64,000 nucleotides of DNA from Methylotenera sp. (GTDB lineage: Bacteria; Pseudomonadota; Gammaproteobacteria; Burkholderiales; Methylophilaceae). Each line of letters opens with the position of its first letter. The stretch's first letter is position 1. The stretch is taken from contig JAUSAG010000035.1 in NCBI GenBank assembly GCA_030652995.1, positions 1 to 64,000 on the forward strand, written 5' to 3'. The notes under the pieces are model-generated. The model made no database searches and was not told where the DNA came from. It worked only from the letters and a program-made list of their open reading frames with translations. This document shows positions 1 through 10,410 of this stretch, one piece after another. A program made the translations under genes and the position numbers.

Positions 1-135
1 GAAGCACAACGCATGATAACGGCTGGAATAGTCGTTACTGCTAATGGAGGCACTGTCAGTCGTGGTGCTGGACGTAAGTCTAGTATTGCGCGCGTGCCGT
101 TGAAGTTAGAAGCTCCGTCGTTTACGGCGGGGTAG
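1..135 (+). CDS. C-terminal end of an unidentified protein (cut by window edge)
   Basis: An open frame enters from the left edge and ends at a TAG at 133-135, giving 44 residues ending in APSFTAG. The visible tail is rich in Gly, Ala, Thr, Val and Ser with a short basic stretch (RGAGRKSS). It ends one base before the stop codon of uvrA on the other strand, so the two genes converge with almost no space and no separate terminator. I do not recognise the family and too little is visible to assign a role. It is considered coding because the frame is open across the whole visible stretch and stops neatly at the neighbour. Confidence 0.5.
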   Translation, partial: EAQRMITAGIVVTANGGTVSRGAGRKSSIARVPLKLEAPSFTAG

Positions 136-136
136 T

Positions 137-2953
137 TCACAGCATTGTTTTTAAGTAGCTGGCTGTATAGCTTTCTGAACTTTGCGCGACATGTTCAGGT
201 GACCCTTCTGCAATAATAGTTCCGCCGCCATCACCACCTTCAGGGCCCATGTCGACAATCCAATCAGCCGTTTTAATTACATCCAGGTTATGTTCAATAA
301 TCACAATAGTGTTGCCTGCATCGCGTAAGCGATGAATCACATCGAGCAGTAATTGAATGTCAGCAAAGTGTAAGCCGGTGGTGGGCTCATCCAGAATGTA
401 CAAGGTGCGGCCGGTATCACGTTTGCTGAGCTCTAACGCCAACTTAACGCGCTGTGCTTCGCCGCCTGAGAGCGTGGTCGCGCTTTGCCCGAGGGTGATG
501 TAACCCAAGCCTACATCTAACAAAGTTTGCAGTTTGCGGGCAATCACCGGTTGTGCGCTAAAAAATGCACGCGCTTGTTCAACTGTCATGCCTAAAATTT
601 CGTGAATATTTTTACCTTTGAACTGGATCTCTAGCGTTTCACGGTTATAACGATGCCCTTTGCATACATCGCAAGGTACATAAACGTCAGGTAAAAAATG
701 CATTTCAACGCGGATGACGCCATCACCTTGGCAGGCTTCGCAACGACCACCTTTAACGTTAAATGAATAGCGGCCTGGTCCGTAGCCACGTGCACGGCTT
801 TCAGGCACGCCTGCAAATAAATCACGAATCGGCGTGAATAATCCAGTGTAAGTAGCAGGATTAGAGCGCGGTGTGCGTCCGATAGGGCTTTGATCAACAT
901 CGACGACTTTATCAAAAAACGCCAAACCGTCAATTTCAGTATAGGCGGCGGGTTCGGTGCTACTGCCATATAAGTGTTGCGCTACGATGCGATAAAGCGT
1001 GTCATTAATCAGGGTGGATTTTCCGCTACCGGATACGCCGGTGATACAGCTAAGTAAGCCGACCGGCAGATTTAACGTCACATTTTTTAAGTTATTACCA
1101 GTGGCGCCACTCATTTTGATCCAGCGTGCAGGATCTGGTGCGGTACGTTTTTTGTTGTAAGTGATCTGGCGCTTGCCGCTCAAGTATTCACCAGTGAGTG
1201 AATTTACATTGTCTTTAATTTGATTAGGCGTACCTTCTGCCACAATGTGCCCGCCATGTTCTCCTGCGCCTGGACCAATATCTACCACGTAGTCCGCGGC
1301 CATAATCGCATCATGGTCGTGTTCCACCACAATCACGCTGTTGCCAATATCACGCAGGCGTTTGAGTGTGTCCAGCAAGCGGTCATTATCGCGCTGGTGT
1401 AAGCCAATAGAGGGTTCATCCAGCACGTACATCACGCCAGTTAAACCGCTACCGATTTGTGAAGCTAGGCGAATGCGCTGTGCTTCGCCACCTGATAGCG
1501 TTTCGGCCGAGCGTGACAGTGATAAGTAATCCAGCCCTACGTTGGTTAGAAATCTCAGGCGGTTGCTGATTTCTTTAACAATCTTATCTGCAATAGCTAG
1601 TTTTGCACCTGTTAATTCTAAGGTTTCAAAGAAAGTAAGCGCTAACTTTAACTGCACTTGACAGACTTCGTGGATATTTCTGCCACCCACTTTTACATGG
1701 CGCGCTTCTTTGCGCAAGCGCGTACCCGCGCAATCTGGGCAAGTTTGCGAGTTCAGATATTTGGCCAGCTCTTCACGCACGGTTTGCGAGTCAGTTTCGT
1801 GATAACGGCGTTGCAGGTTATTTAAAATGCCTTCAAACGTATGTGTTTTTTGATAAAACACCCCACGTTCATTCAGGTATTTAAACCCAATTTCTTCTTT
1901 ACCGCTACCGTTAAGCAGTAATTTTTGGATGTGTTCAGGCAGTTTTTCAAACGTGGTATCAAGATCAAAATTATAGTGTGTAGCCAAGCTTGATAACATT
2001 TGAAAGTAAAACTGGTTGCGCTTGTCCCAGCCTTTAATTGCGCCTGCCGCTAACGACAAGTGAGGAAAAGCCACCACGCGTTTGGGGTCAAAAAAGTTAA
2101 TGTTGCCTAAGCCATCGCATTTGGGGCAAGCGCCCATCGGGTTGTTAAATGAGAATAAGCGCGGCTCTAGCTCTGCAAGTGAGTAGTCACACACTGGGCA
2201 TGAAAATTTGGCAGAAAACAAGTGTTCTTTATCGGTATCCATCTCAACCGCAATGGCTTTTCCTTCTGCTAAACGCAAGGCAGTTTCAAACGACTCAGCA
2301 ATGCGTTGCTTCATATCCGCTTTGACTTTGATGCGATCAACCACTACATCTACGCTATGTTTGGTGGTTTTTGCTAGCTGGGGCAGGGCATCGACTTCAT
2401 AAATTTTGCCATCGACACGTAATCTTACAAAGCCTTGCGCTTTGAGCTCTTCAAATAAATCAATTTGTTCACCCTTGCGGTTAGATACGACTGGCGCCAA
2501 TATCATGAGTTTGGTGTCTTCTGGCAGTGCCAGCACGCTATCGACCATTTGACTCACGGTTTGCGCTTCAAGCTTGATGCCGTGTTCCGGGCATTCTGGG
2601 TCGCCAGCGCGGGCATACAGCAGGCGCAGGTAATCGTGAATTTCAGTTACCGTACCCACAGTTGAGCGCGGGTTGTGCGAGGTGGATTTTTGTTCAATAG
2701 AAATAGCAGGTGATAAGCCTTCAATTAAATCAACATCGGGCTTATCCATGCGCGCCAAAAATTGTCTGGCGTAAGCAGAAAGCGATTCGACATAACGCCG
2801 TTGACCTTCTGCATACAGCGTATCAAAAGCCAGAGACGACTTGCCGGAGCCTGATAACCCAGTAATCACCACGAGCTTATTACGCGGAATATCCAGTGAA
2901 ATATTTTTTAAATTGTGGGTGCGTGCACCGCGAATACGGATTGAATCAATCAT
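137..2953 (-). CDS. uvrA: UvrA, excinuclease ABC subunit A
   Basis: Damage-recognition ATPase of nucleotide excision repair; with UvrB it scans DNA and hands the lesion to UvrB/UvrC. The 938-residue length is normal for the family. Two ABC cassettes are visible, with Walker A motifs [10 protein letters not shown] near residue 33 and [10 protein letters not shown] near 640, ABC signatures LSGGEAQR in both halves, and two CxxC-paired zinc modules (CPVCDYS..CPKCDG and [15 protein letters not shown]). The ATG start is followed by the usual [18 protein letters not shown]. It is divergent from the MFS gene with 66 bases between them, in which I see no clear LexA operator. Confidence 0.98.
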   Translation of the reverse strand: MIDSIRIRGARTHNLKNISLDIPRNKLVVITGLSGSGKSSLAFDTLYAEGQRRYVESLSAYARQFLARMDKPDVDLIEGLSPAISIEQKSTSHNPRSTVGTVTEIHDYLRLLYARAGDPECPEHGIKLEAQTVSQMVDSVLALPEDTKLMILAPVVSNRKGEQIDLFEELKAQGFVRLRVDGKIYEVDALPQLAKTTKHSVDVVVDRIKVKADMKQRIAESFETALRLAEGKAIAVEMDTDKEHLFSAKFSCPVCDYSLAELEPRLFSFNNPMGACPKCDGLGNINFFDPKRVVAFPHLSLAAGAIKGWDKRNQFYFQMLSSLATHYNFDLDTTFEKLPEHIQKLLLNGSGKEEIGFKYLNERGVFYQKTHTFEGILNNLQRRYHETDSQTVREELAKYLNSQTCPDCAGTRLRKEARHVKVGGRNIHEVCQVQLKLALTFFETLELTGAKLAIADKIVKEISNRLRFLTNVGLDYLSLSRSAETLSGGEAQRIRLASQIGSGLTGVMYVLDEPSIGLHQRDNDRLLDTLKRLRDIGNSVIVVEHDHDAIMAADYVVDIGPGAGEHGGHIVAEGTPNQIKDNVNSLTGEYLSGKRQITYNKKRTAPDPARWIKMSGATGNNLKNVTLNLPVGLLSCITGVSGSGKSTLINDTLYRIVAQHLYGSSTEPAAYTEIDGLAFFDKVVDVDQSPIGRTPRSNPATYTGLFTPIRDLFAGVPESRARGYGPGRYSFNVKGGRCEACQGDGVIRVEMHFLPDVYVPCDVCKGHRYNRETLEIQFKGKNIHEILGMTVEQARAFFSAQPVIARKLQTLLDVGLGYITLGQSATTLSGGEAQRVKLALELSKRDTGRTLYILDEPTTGLHFADIQLLLDVIHRLRDAGNTIVIIEHNLDVIKTADWIVDMGPEGGDGGGTIIAEGSPEHVAQSSESYTASYLKTML

Positions 2954-3019
2954 GCTTTTACTAAAGTTTGGTCAACCTGCTAATATACCTACTTTTCTGC
3001 GTTTAGCTAATTATTTTTC

Positions 3020-4477
3020 ATGTCAACATCGAGTCATCAATCTAACCATGTCACCTCTGAGGCAATGGCCTCATTAGAAATTTCATCAGAAAAAATGACG
3101 CCTGTAGAAACGCGCGCCACCATGAGCTTGGCCGCTATTTATGGTTTGCGCATGTTCGGCATGTTTTCCATTTTACCGATTTTTGCTATTTACGCATCAA
3201 GCCTCCCAGAAAACCCAAGCCCTTTAATGATAGGTTTGGCTTTGGGGGCTTATGGCTTGACGCAAGCGCTGTTTCAATTACCTTTTGGCATGGCTTCAGA
3301 TAAGTTTGGCCGTAAGCCAATGATTTATTTAGGCTTGGCTATTTTTGCGATAGGTAGCATGGTGGCTGCATTAGCCCCCAACATTGAGGTGATTATACTC
3401 GGACGTGTTATTCAAGGTGCAGGTGCGGTTTCTGCCGTGGTGACTGCTTTGTTAGCGGATTTAACCCGCGATGAGCATCGCACCAAAGCGATGGCTGGCA
3501 TAGGTGCAACCATAGGCGTGGCTTTTGCGCTTTCGTTGGTTGGCGGGCCAATACTCAATCAATGGATAGGCGTGCCAGGCATATTTGCCCTGACCGCACT
3601 ATTGACCTTGGCTGCCATTGCCATGGTGAAGTTTGTGGTGCCAGACCCGGTGAATAGCCATTACCATTCTGATGCCAGCGCCGCACCAGCTAAGTTAAAG
3701 GATGTGTTAAAGGATGTGCAATTATTACGATTGAATTATGGTATCTTTGCCTTGCATGCTGCGCAAATGGCCATGTTTGTGGTGGTGCCGTTCGCCATTA
3801 CGCAATCCAGCGATTTAGGCGTTAACCAGCACTGGCATATCTATTTACCGGTATTATTAGCTTCGTTTGTTTTAATGGTGCCGGCAATTATTTATGCAGA
3901 AAAACAATCTAAAATAAAACGCGTTTTTGTTGTCGCCGTTGCCATGATGCTAGTTGCGCAGTTGATGTTTGCGGTATCGATTGATTATTTTTGGGGCATT
4001 GTGGCATCGCTGACGATTTACTTTATTGCATTTAATGTACTTGAAGCCTCGTTACCGTCAATTATTAGTAAAATTGCACCGGCAGCAGCCAAAGGCACGG
4101 CAATCGGCGTTTATAATACCTCGCAGTCGTTAGGCGTTTTTGTTGGCGGTGCTTTAGGCGGTTATTTATCGCATGTGTATGGGTTTTCCAGTGTGTTTAT
4201 ATTTTGTGGCGTGATGATGTTTTTATGGCTATTATTGGCGTTTTCAATGCAATCGCCACCTGCGGTTAGAACCAAAATGTACAGCATGGATGAGGCCGCT
4301 GAGCTAATGACGAGTGAGCAAGCCCTTGTGCTGAAAGCTGAGCTAGCAAAGCTGGCTGGCGTGATTGAAGCGGTGGTATTGCCACAAGAGCGCACCGTGA
4401 TATTGAAGTTAGATAAATCGCATGATTGGGATGGCTCCAATTTGCAAACGCAAGTGTATCAATTGTTGAGGGGATAA
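3020..4477 (+). CDS. yajR: YajR-type MFS transporter with C-terminal YAM-like domain
   Basis: A 485-residue major facilitator protein, probably an inner-membrane proton-coupled exporter of unknown substrate. After a polar N-terminus of about 30 residues come 12 predicted helices with the MFS motif A ([13 protein letters not shown]) after helix 2. The last ~60 residues after helix 12 form a soluble domain ([20 protein letters not shown]), which matches the ferredoxin-like YAM domain that marks YajR. It is divergent from uvrA and two bases ahead of ssb, a common order in Betaproteobacteria. Internal ATGs at 3065 and 3095 are alternative starts, since the first 25 residues look unstructured. Confidence 0.85.
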   Translation: MSTSSHQSNHVTSEAMASLEISSEKMTPVETRATMSLAAIYGLRMFGMFSILPIFAIYASSLPENPSPLMIGLALGAYGLTQALFQLPFGMASDKFGRKPMIYLGLAIFAIGSMVAALAPNIEVIILGRVIQGAGAVSAVVTALLADLTRDEHRTKAMAGIGATIGVAFALSLVGGPILNQWIGVPGIFALTALLTLAAIAMVKFVVPDPVNSHYHSDASAAPAKLKDVLKDVQLLRLNYGIFALHAAQMAMFVVVPFAITQSSDLGVNQHWHIYLPVLLASFVLMVPAIIYAEKQSKIKRVFVVAVAMMLVAQLMFAVSIDYFWGIVASLTIYFIAFNVLEASLPSIISKIAPAAAKGTAIGVYNTSQSLGVFVGGALGGYLSHVYGFSSVFIFCGVMMFLWLLLAFSMQSPPAVRTKMYSMDEAAELMTSEQALVLKAELAKLAGVIEAVVLPQERTVILKLDKSHDWDGSNLQTQVYQLLRG

Positions 4478-4479
4478 AA

Positions 4480-4986
4480 ATGGCATCAGTAAATAAAGTG
4501 ATTTTGGTAGGTAACCTCGGTCGTGATCCAGAAGTACGTTTTATGCCTAACGGTGAGGCGGTGTGTAATTTTAGTATCGCCACCACCGATAGCTGGAAAG
4601 ATAAAGCTGGTGCAAAGCAAGAGCGCACCGAATGGCACAACATTGTGATGTATCGCAAACTGGCTGAAATTGCAGGCGAATACCTTAAAAAAGGCCGTCC
4701 TGTATATGTAGAAGGTCGCTTGCAAACACGCAAGTGGGAAAAAGACGGCGTTACACGCTACACCACTGAAATTATTGCAGACCAAATGCAAATGTTAGGC
4801 GGGCGTGATGGCGCGAGCTCAAATGCAAGTTACGATGGCGGTATGGATCAAAGCAGTGGTGGCAATGACTACAATCAAGCACCGCCTAGCCAAGGTCAGG
4901 CTAAACAAGCCCCTGCACAATCTGCGGCAAAACCAGCGGCCAGCGGCTCAGGCTTTGATGATTTTGAAGACGATATACCGTTTTGA
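4480..4986 (+). CDS. ssb: Single-stranded DNA-binding protein
   Basis: Coats single-stranded DNA in replication, repair and recombination. The 168-residue product has the OB-fold N-terminus ([20 protein letters not shown]), a Gly/Gln/Ala-rich flexible linker from about residue 110, and the acidic tail [10 protein letters not shown] that docks partner proteins. The start at 4480 is preferred over an upstream in-frame ATG at 4426 because it gives the canonical N-terminus and follows a GGGGAT ribosome site. It follows the transporter gene by two bases and is closed by a strong terminator. Confidence 0.98.
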   Translation: MASVNKVILVGNLGRDPEVRFMPNGEAVCNFSIATTDSWKDKAGAKQERTEWHNIVMYRKLAEIAGEYLKKGRPVYVEGRLQTRKWEKDGVTRYTTEIIADQMQMLGGRDGASSNASYDGGMDQSSGGNDYNQAPPSQGQAKQAPAQSAAKPAASGSGFDDFEDDIPF

Positions 4987-5020
4987 TTGCTATCGCAGTA
5001 TAATGAAGCCATTATTACAA

Positions 5021-5052
5021 CAAAGCCCGCTATATACGGGCTTTGTTTTTTG
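5021..5052 (+). terminator. Rho-independent terminator after ssb
   Basis: Perfect 9-bp stem CAAAGCCCG / CGGGCTTTG with a 7-base loop followed by a run of T. It lies 35 bases after the ssb stop and just before the DAHP synthase gene. Confidence 0.9.
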
Positions 5053-5071
5053 CGTTCAATAAGTTACGAAT

Positions 5072-6166
5072 ATGAGCCCCAGCCAAAAAATCATTACCGA
5101 TGATGTACGCATCACCGAAATTAAAGAATTAACCCCACCATCAGTGCTGTTGGATCGGCTTGAGCCTAGCCAAGCGACTACAGATCGCATCGTAAAAACG
5201 CGCTCAGAGATCCATCGTATTTTGCATAGCGCGAATGATCGCCTGCTAGTGGTGATTGGTCCGTGTTCTATTCATGATTACGTGGCGGGTATTGAGTATG
5301 CAAAACGTTTGCAGGTGCAATATCAAAAATACAGTAACGAGCTGTTGATAGTGATGCGTGTTTACTTTGAAAAGCCACGTACCACTGTGGGTTGGAAAGG
5401 CTTAATCAACGACCCGCATTTAGATGGCAGTTTTGATATCAATGCCGGTTTGGATTTGGCGCGACGCTTTTTGCTTGAAGTCAATGAATTAGGCTTGCCT
5501 GCGGCAACGGAGTTTTTAGATACCATCACGCCGCAATACACCGCTGACTTAGTGAGCTGGGGTGCCATTGGCGCGCGCACTACGGAGTCGCAAATACATC
5601 GCGAGCTGGCCTCAGGCTTGTCTTGCCCGGTAGGCTTTAAAAATGGCACTGATGGCAATATTCGAATTGCGGTGGATGCAATAAAGGCGGCTGCGAGCCC
5701 GCACCACTTTTTATCGGTAACTAAAGAAGGTCATTCCGCCATCATCTCAACCTCGGGTAATGAAGATTGCCACGTAATTTTACGTGGCGGTAAAACACCT
5801 AATTATGATGCTGCAAGTATCGATTCGGCCGCTAATGAGCTGGCGCAATCTGGCCTTAATGCCAAAGTGATGGTGGATTGCTCGCATGCAAATTGTCAGC
5901 GCCAGTACCAATTACAACTGCAAGTAGCGGCAGATGTGGCTAATCAGTTGCGTACCGGTGATGACCGCATTATGGGATTGATGATTGAGTCTCATCTTAC
6001 CGAGGGGCGTCAGGATCACACGCCAGGTTGCGAGTTAACCTATGGGCAATCCATTACCGACGCCTGTTTGGGCTGGGAAGATACTTTGTCGATATTAGAT
6101 ACGCTGGCAGAAAGCGTGAAGGCTAGGCGTTTTAAAAATCAGCAAGATGACGATGATGCCGAGTGA
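5072..6166 (+). CDS. aroG: 3-deoxy-D-arabino-heptulosonate 7-phosphate synthase, class I
   Basis: First step of the shikimate pathway: condenses phosphoenolpyruvate and erythrose 4-phosphate to DAHP. The 364-residue protein is the usual size of the AroF/G/H class I (type Ialpha) enzyme. It shows VIGPCSIHD near residue 60, MRVYFEKPRTTVGWKG near 95, and the late metal-site block MVDCSHANCQRQY, with Cys, His and Asp ligands in the expected order. Feedback specificity (Phe, Tyr or Trp) cannot be read safely from the sequence. It stands alone behind the ssb terminator, so it probably has its own promoter. Confidence 0.95.
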   Translation: MSPSQKIITDDVRITEIKELTPPSVLLDRLEPSQATTDRIVKTRSEIHRILHSANDRLLVVIGPCSIHDYVAGIEYAKRLQVQYQKYSNELLIVMRVYFEKPRTTVGWKGLINDPHLDGSFDINAGLDLARRFLLEVNELGLPAATEFLDTITPQYTADLVSWGAIGARTTESQIHRELASGLSCPVGFKNGTDGNIRIAVDAIKAAASPHHFLSVTKEGHSAIISTSGNEDCHVILRGGKTPNYDAASIDSAANELAQSGLNAKVMVDCSHANCQRQYQLQLQVAADVANQLRTGDDRIMGLMIESHLTEGRQDHTPGCELTYGQSITDACLGWEDTLSILDTLAESVKARRFKNQQDDDDAE

Positions 6167-6276
6167 TATAGCCACGCATATTTGTGGCTGTTAGCACGCA
6201 ACAGCCTCGAATGATTTTGGTTTGGATTCAGGTATAATCTCGCCTTATTTAACCTCAAGTGTAGCGGTGATTTTGT

Positions 6277-6549
6277 ATGCCAATTTACGATTATCAATGT
6301 AGCAGTTGCGGCCATAAAGCCGAAGTGATGCGCAAAATGAGCGCGGCCAGCGTGGAGGCTTGCCCAGTGTGCGGTAAAGAAGCTTTTGCTAAACAAGTTT
6401 CAGCACCCAGTTTTCAGCTCACTGGTAGCGGTTGGTATGCCACTGATTTTAAAGGTGGTCAAAAGCCTGAGTCCAAAGTGGCAGAACCCGCAAGCGAGTC
6501 AACGAGTTCTGCGCCGGCTGCCTGTGCTACCGGTTGCGCTTGCCATTAA
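6277..6549 (+). CDS. FmdB family zinc-ribbon protein
   Basis: A 90-residue protein of the FmdB/CxxC_CxxC_SSSS regulatory family. The N-terminus MPIYDYQCSSCGHKAEV and the later CPVCG give two CxxC pairs that should bind one zinc. After the ribbon comes the usual GSGWYATDF segment and a Ser/Ala linker. The C-terminus ends in an extra cysteine cluster, CATGCACH, as often seen in betaproteobacterial members. The family was named after a putative regulator of formamidase genes, but its role is not established. It leads the conserved set fmdB-DUF502-aspS with only 21 bases to the next gene. Confidence 0.9.
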   Translation: MPIYDYQCSSCGHKAEVMRKMSAASVEACPVCGKEAFAKQVSAPSFQLTGSGWYATDFKGGQKPESKVAEPASESTSSAPAACATGCACH

Positions 6550-6570
6550 ATCTATTTCAAGCTTAACTCA

Positions 6571-7197
6571 ATGAAAAAATATTTTATTACCGGCTTGCTT
6601 GTGTTGGTGCCATTGGTGATTACCATTTGGGTACTTAAATCTCTTATTGGCGCCATGGATCAAAGCTTGTTGTTGTTGCCGGAGGCTTGGCACCCGCACA
6701 CTTTGTTTGGGCGCGACATTCCTGGTGTTGGCGCAATTCTCACAGTTGCCATCGTGCTCACTACCGGCATTATTGCTACCAACTTCTTTGGCAGACATCT
6801 TATTATCCTATGGGAAAAGCTGCTCAGCCGCGTGCCGGTAGTCAAGTCGGTTTACTCTAGTGTTAAGCAAGTTTCAGATACCTTGTTTTCTGATTCTGGC
6901 AATGCGTTTCGTAAAGCGGTAATGGTACAGTTTCCACGTCAGGGCGCTTGGACGATTGCTTTTGTGACAGGCGTGCCAGGCGGTGATGTGCGCAACCATT
7001 TGCATGGCGACTACGTCAGCATTTATGTGCCAACCACCCCCAATCCAACAGGCGGTTATTTTTTAATGATTCCAAAGGCAGACGTCATTGAACTGGAAAT
7101 GAGCGTTGATGAAGCACTTAAATATATTATCTCTATGGGCGTAGTGGCGCCGGCGAATAGACCCCCTAAACTTTTAACTGAATATCCGAATAAATAA
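6571..7197 (+). CDS. DUF502 family membrane protein
   Basis: A 208-residue inner-membrane protein of the DUF502 family, function unknown. Two hydrophobic segments are clear: residues about 4-26 ([19 protein letters not shown]) and about 50-72 ([20 protein letters not shown]). A soluble C-terminal part follows with the family-typical [12 protein letters not shown] block near residue 150. It is placed between the FmdB-like gene and aspS, ending two bases before the aspS start, so the three are very likely cotranscribed. Confidence 0.88.
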   Translation: MKKYFITGLLVLVPLVITIWVLKSLIGAMDQSLLLLPEAWHPHTLFGRDIPGVGAILTVAIVLTTGIIATNFFGRHLIILWEKLLSRVPVVKSVYSSVKQVSDTLFSDSGNAFRKAVMVQFPRQGAWTIAFVTGVPGGDVRNHLHGDYVSIYVPTTPNPTGGYFLMIPKADVIELEMSVDEALKYIISMGVVAPANRPPKLLTEYPNK

Positions 7198-7199
7198 TT

Positions 7200-8987
7200 A
7201 TGATGCGTACACATTACTGCGGACACTTAAACCGCGAACATATTGGTCAAACTGTTACCCTGTGTGGTTGGGCGCATCGTCGCCGTGACCACGGCGGTGT
7301 TATTTTTATTGATTTACGCGACCGTGAAGGCATGGCACAAGTGGTGGTAAACCCTGATGCGCAAGCTGCATTTGCCATTGCTGAAAGTGTGCGTAGTGAA
7401 TACGTGCTGAAAGTAGTGTGTGAAGTGCGTGCAAGACCAGATGGCGCAGTGAACACTAACTTATCAACCGGTGAAGTTGAAATGATTGCCACTGAGATTG
7501 AAGTTCTCAACGCCTCACTCACGCCGCCATTCCAGTTAGATGACGAAACCCTCACTGAAACGGTGCGTCTGCAACATCGCTATATTGATTTACGTCGCCC
7601 TGCGATGCAAAAAAACATGATGTTGCGTTACCGCGTCTCTAAAACCTTGCGTGATTATTTAGATACCAACGGCTTTATTGAAGTTGAAACACCAATGCTC
7701 ACGCGCTCAACCCCTGAAGGCGCACGTGATTACCTAGTGCCTAGCCGCGTTCACGCAGGTCAGTTCTTTGCGTTGCCACAATCACCGCAACTATTCAAAC
7801 AGTTGTTGATGGTGTCAGGTTTTGATCGTTACTTCCAAATTACCAAATGCTTCCGCGATGAAGATTTGCGTGCTGACCGTCAGCCAGAATTCACACAAGT
7901 GGATATTGAAACCTCGTTTATGGAAGAGAACGATATTATGGATTTGGTCGAAGAAATGATTCGCCAAATGCTTAAAAAAGTACAAAACGTAGATTTACCA
8001 GCAGCATTTCCACGCATGAGCTTTGCTGAAGCCATGACGCGTTACGGTTCAGATAAACCTGATATGCGCGTGACATTAGAAATCACCGAACTTTCAGACG
8101 TCATGAAAGATGTGGATTTTAAAGTGTTTGCAGGTGCCGCCAATATGGCTGGTGGACGCGTTGCCGCCTTACGCGTACCAAACGGTGCAGCCATTGCTCG
8201 TAGCGAAATTGACGCTTACACTGAATTTGTAAAAATTTACGGCGCCAAAGGCTTGGCGTACATTAAGATTAACGATGTAACTAAATTGAATGAAGAAGGC
8301 CTACAAAGCCCAATCGTTAAAAACATTCATGTGACTGCATTACAGGCTATTATTGACCGCACCGGTGCGCAAAATGGTGATATCGTATTCTTTGGCGCAG
8401 ATAAAACCAAAGTCGTGAACGAAGCGTTAGGTGCATTACGCCTTAAAGTCGGCCATGATAAAGGCCATGTCGATGGTCGCGCTTGGGCGCCATTGTGGGT
8501 GGTTGATTTCCCCATGTTTGAACATGATGAAGAAAATGATCGCTGGGCAGCCTTGCACCATCCGTTTACAGCGCCCAAAGATGGTCACGAAGATTTGCTC
8601 ACCACCAACCCAGGCGCTGCACTTTCAAAAGCCTACGACATGGTGCTAAACGGCTGGGAAGTGGGCGGCGGTTCAGTGCGTATCCACAAACAAGATATTC
8701 AGTCTAAAGTGTTTGATGCACTGAAAATTGCACCTGAAGAAGCGCAAGAAAAATTCGGCTTCTTGCTAGATGCCTTGCAATACGGCGCACCCCCACATGG
8801 CGGCCTGGCGTTTGGTTTAGATCGCTTGGTTACATTGATGACAGGTGCTGAATCGATTCGTGATGTGATTGCCTTCCCTAAAACACAACGAGCGCAGTGC
8901 TTGATGACGAATGCGCCAAACGAAGTGGATGAGAAGCAGTTGCGTGAGTTACATATACGCGTTCGTACACCAACCCCAGTGGCTTAA
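7200..8987 (+). CDS. aspS: Aspartyl-tRNA synthetase
   Basis: Charges tRNA-Asp with aspartate. The 595-residue class II synthetase has the N-terminal OB anticodon-binding fold ([19 protein letters not shown]), the motif 2 region [16 protein letters not shown], the bacterial GAD insertion in the middle, and motif 3 [11 protein letters not shown] near the end. Two consecutive ATG codons open the gene; the family usually begins MRTHYCG, so the second (7203) may be used. Whether it is the discriminating or the Asp/Asn form cannot be settled by eye. Confidence 0.97.
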   Translation: MMRTHYCGHLNREHIGQTVTLCGWAHRRRDHGGVIFIDLRDREGMAQVVVNPDAQAAFAIAESVRSEYVLKVVCEVRARPDGAVNTNLSTGEVEMIATEIEVLNASLTPPFQLDDETLTETVRLQHRYIDLRRPAMQKNMMLRYRVSKTLRDYLDTNGFIEVETPMLTRSTPEGARDYLVPSRVHAGQFFALPQSPQLFKQLLMVSGFDRYFQITKCFRDEDLRADRQPEFTQVDIETSFMEENDIMDLVEEMIRQMLKKVQNVDLPAAFPRMSFAEAMTRYGSDKPDMRVTLEITELSDVMKDVDFKVFAGAANMAGGRVAALRVPNGAAIARSEIDAYTEFVKIYGAKGLAYIKINDVTKLNEEGLQSPIVKNIHVTALQAIIDRTGAQNGDIVFFGADKTKVVNEALGALRLKVGHDKGHVDGRAWAPLWVVDFPMFEHDEENDRWAALHHPFTAPKDGHEDLLTTNPGAALSKAYDMVLNGWEVGGGSVRIHKQDIQSKVFDALKIAPEEAQEKFGFLLDALQYGAPPHGGLAFGLDRLVTLMTGAESIRDVIAFPKTQRAQCLMTNAPNEVDEKQLRELHIRVRTPTPVA

Positions 8988-8998
8988 AATCAACTCGC

Positions 8999-9077
8999 TT
9001 CACGGCAATGTCGTTACATCCGCTTGCCGTACTATTCGTACGGTTTACGCGGATGTGACTAATTCTCGTATCGTGAA
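8999..9077. repeat. Long nested hairpin (REP-like palindrome)
   Basis: Three nested pairs of arms share one centre: TTCACG/CGTGAA outside, ACATCCGC/GCGGATGT in the middle, and CCGTAC/GTACGG around a TATTC loop at 9033-9037. It lies right after the aspS stop with no T-run, so it looks more like a mobile palindromic repeat than a terminator, though it could act as an mRNA-stabilising end. Confidence 0.6.
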
Positions 9078-9097
9078 TTGCATTTTAGGGAAATGAA

Positions 9098-9256
9098 ATG
9101 ACAAACAAACTTCTACTTGTTGATTTTGAAAAGGTACAACAAGTAGCAAGCGTAGCCTCGATGAAGTGTAACGGGATCGAGGATCTCCATCTGTCAATAA
9201 CCCTCGATTTTACTGCGTTTCATCGAGGCTACAGTGCTGTTGGGGCGTTGAATTAG
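9098..9256 (+). pseudogene. Probable 5' remnant of an NYN/PIN-like nuclease gene, interrupted by a repeat
   Basis: A 52-codon frame starts at an ATG preceded by AGGGAAA. Its first residues, MTNKLLLVDFEKVQQV, resemble the opening strand of NYN/PIN-like nuclease proteins, which typically begin with a KLLLVDFENVQ-like segment containing the first catalytic Asp. From codon 19 on, the frame runs into a palindromic repeat (9152-9232) and loses any resemblance, and it ends at a TAG at 9254. I read it as the head of a gene destroyed by repeat insertion or deletion. A real 52-residue protein is less likely. Confidence 0.4.
9152..9232. repeat. Palindromic repeat with perfect 14-bp arms
   Basis: GTAGCCTCGATGAA at 9152-9165 is exactly inverted at 9219-9232. 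The inner part is also partly self-complementary (GGGATCGAGG against CCCTCGATTTTA). Size, arms and intergenic position fit a dispersed miniature repeat, and similar GCCTCGATGAAG-type palindromes occur between genes in many proteobacteria. Only one copy is seen in this window. Confidence 0.65.
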
Positions 9257-9266
9257 ACGTTTTTTT

Positions 9267-9794
9267 ATGCCCATTAAATCTCTCATCCGCACTATCCCGC
9301 ACTACCCAAAACAAGGCATCCAGTTTCGCGACATTACTACTTTACTTAAAGACCCCATTGGCTTTGGCATGGTGATTGATGCGCTTGCGCAGCATTATGT
9401 AGATCAAAAAATTGATAAAATCGCAGGGATTGAGGCGCGTGGATTTATCATCGGTGCGGCACTGGCATATAAGCTGGGTTTAGGCTTTGTACCGATTCGT
9501 AAATCTGGCAAGTTGCCTGCTAAAACCGTAGGCCATGATTATGCGCTGGAATATGGCGCTGACCGTGTGGAGATTCATCTTGATGCCATTGCCGAGGGCG
9601 AGCAGGTATTGCTGGTGGATGATTTGATTGCAACCGGTGGCACGGCTGAGGCGGCTGTAACTTTGATACAAAAACTGGGAGGCGTGGTAATGGGTTGTGC
9701 TTTTGTGATTGATTTACCCGATTTAGGTGGGTCAAAGCGATTAGCTGAAGGTCAATTGAAGCCTTTTTCACTATGTGAATTTGAAGGCAATTGA
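9267..9794 (+). CDS. apt: Adenine phosphoribosyltransferase
   Basis: Salvages adenine: adenine plus PRPP gives AMP and pyrophosphate. The 175 residues match the usual length. The N-terminal YPKQGIQFRDITTLL segment, the GIEARGFI motif and the PRPP-binding loop VLLVDDLIATGGTA (near residue 113) are all intact. The gene sits 11 bases after the end of the interrupted remnant, so its promoter may lie in or before the repeat. Confidence 0.97.
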   Translation: MPIKSLIRTIPHYPKQGIQFRDITTLLKDPIGFGMVIDALAQHYVDQKIDKIAGIEARGFIIGAALAYKLGLGFVPIRKSGKLPAKTVGHDYALEYGADRVEIHLDAIAEGEQVLLVDDLIATGGTAEAAVTLIQKLGGVVMGCAFVIDLPDLGGSKRLAEGQLKPFSLCEFEGN

Positions 9795-9898
9795 TCTGCC
9801 ATTTCATCTGTTTACGCTAGTTACTCATGGCTACAAAGATGTTAAAGTGCATGGGTTGATGTTGCTAAAACCTTGTAGGATTACCAAGAAATAATATT

Positions 9899-10294
9899 AT
9901 GCCAGTCACCCAACTTAACCACGTTAATCTACGCACGCCTTATGAGACGATGCTCAAACTCAAAGACTTCTACTGTGATGTGGTCGGCTTAAAGGTTGGG
10001 CCGCGCGAGGGATTTGCCAGTCGTGGTTTTTGGCTATACATTGGTGATACCCACGTGATGCACCTTGCTGAGTACCGCGGTGAAAGTGAACCACTTACGA
10101 ACGTACTCACGACAATTGATCATATATCATTTACCTGCACCGATATGCCAGCAACTGAAGCTCATTTAACAGCGCACAATGTGAGTTATACCATCCGTGA
10201 CTTGCCTGTATTGAATGTAAAGCAAATTAACTTTAAAGACCCTGTGGGTAATGGTATTGAGCTGTTTTTTTACATGGCGAATGAATCTGTGTGA
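9899..10294 (+). CDS. VOC (glyoxalase/bleomycin resistance/dioxygenase) superfamily protein
   Basis: A 131-residue protein with the VOC fold: beta-alpha-beta-beta-beta modules marked by LNHVNLRT near the N-terminus (His as metal ligand), FWLYIGDTHVMHLAE, DHISFTC near residue 80 (second His) and DPVGNGIELFF with a Glu near the end. Ligands His-His-Glu suggest a functional metal site. The substrate is not evident; members include lactoylglutathione lyase and fosfomycin resistance enzymes, but the pattern fits no specific one. It stands alone between apt and the SoxYZ gene. Confidence 0.85.
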   Translation: MPVTQLNHVNLRTPYETMLKLKDFYCDVVGLKVGPREGFASRGFWLYIGDTHVMHLAEYRGESEPLTNVLTTIDHISFTCTDMPATEAHLTAHNVSYTIRDLPVLNVKQINFKDPVGNGIELFFYMANESV

Positions 10295-10410
10295 TGCGAG
10301 TCACATACAAGCGTTGGCATAAAACTAAAATGGCATCTCGTAGTCATAATTCCAATCAATGTATATTTGCACGATGAATAGTGCAAATTTTTTAAACGTG
10401 GAGATTTAAG

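Noticed and set aside
631-969. Open frames of 60-112 codons on both strands inside uvrA
   Set aside because: They lie fully within a strongly conserved gene and have no ribosome sites or recognisable products.
4162-4791. Minus-strand frames across the end of the MFS gene and ssb (up to 155 codons)
   Set aside because: Shadows of two well-supported plus-strand genes; the translations look like random sequence.
6171-6191. Small hairpin AGCCAC..GTGGCT after aroG as a terminator
   Set aside because: Short stem and no T-run; not strong enough to call.
8911-9096. 61-codon frame across the aspS end and the first hairpin repeat
   Set aside because: Starts inside aspS in another frame and runs through a palindrome; no family likeness.
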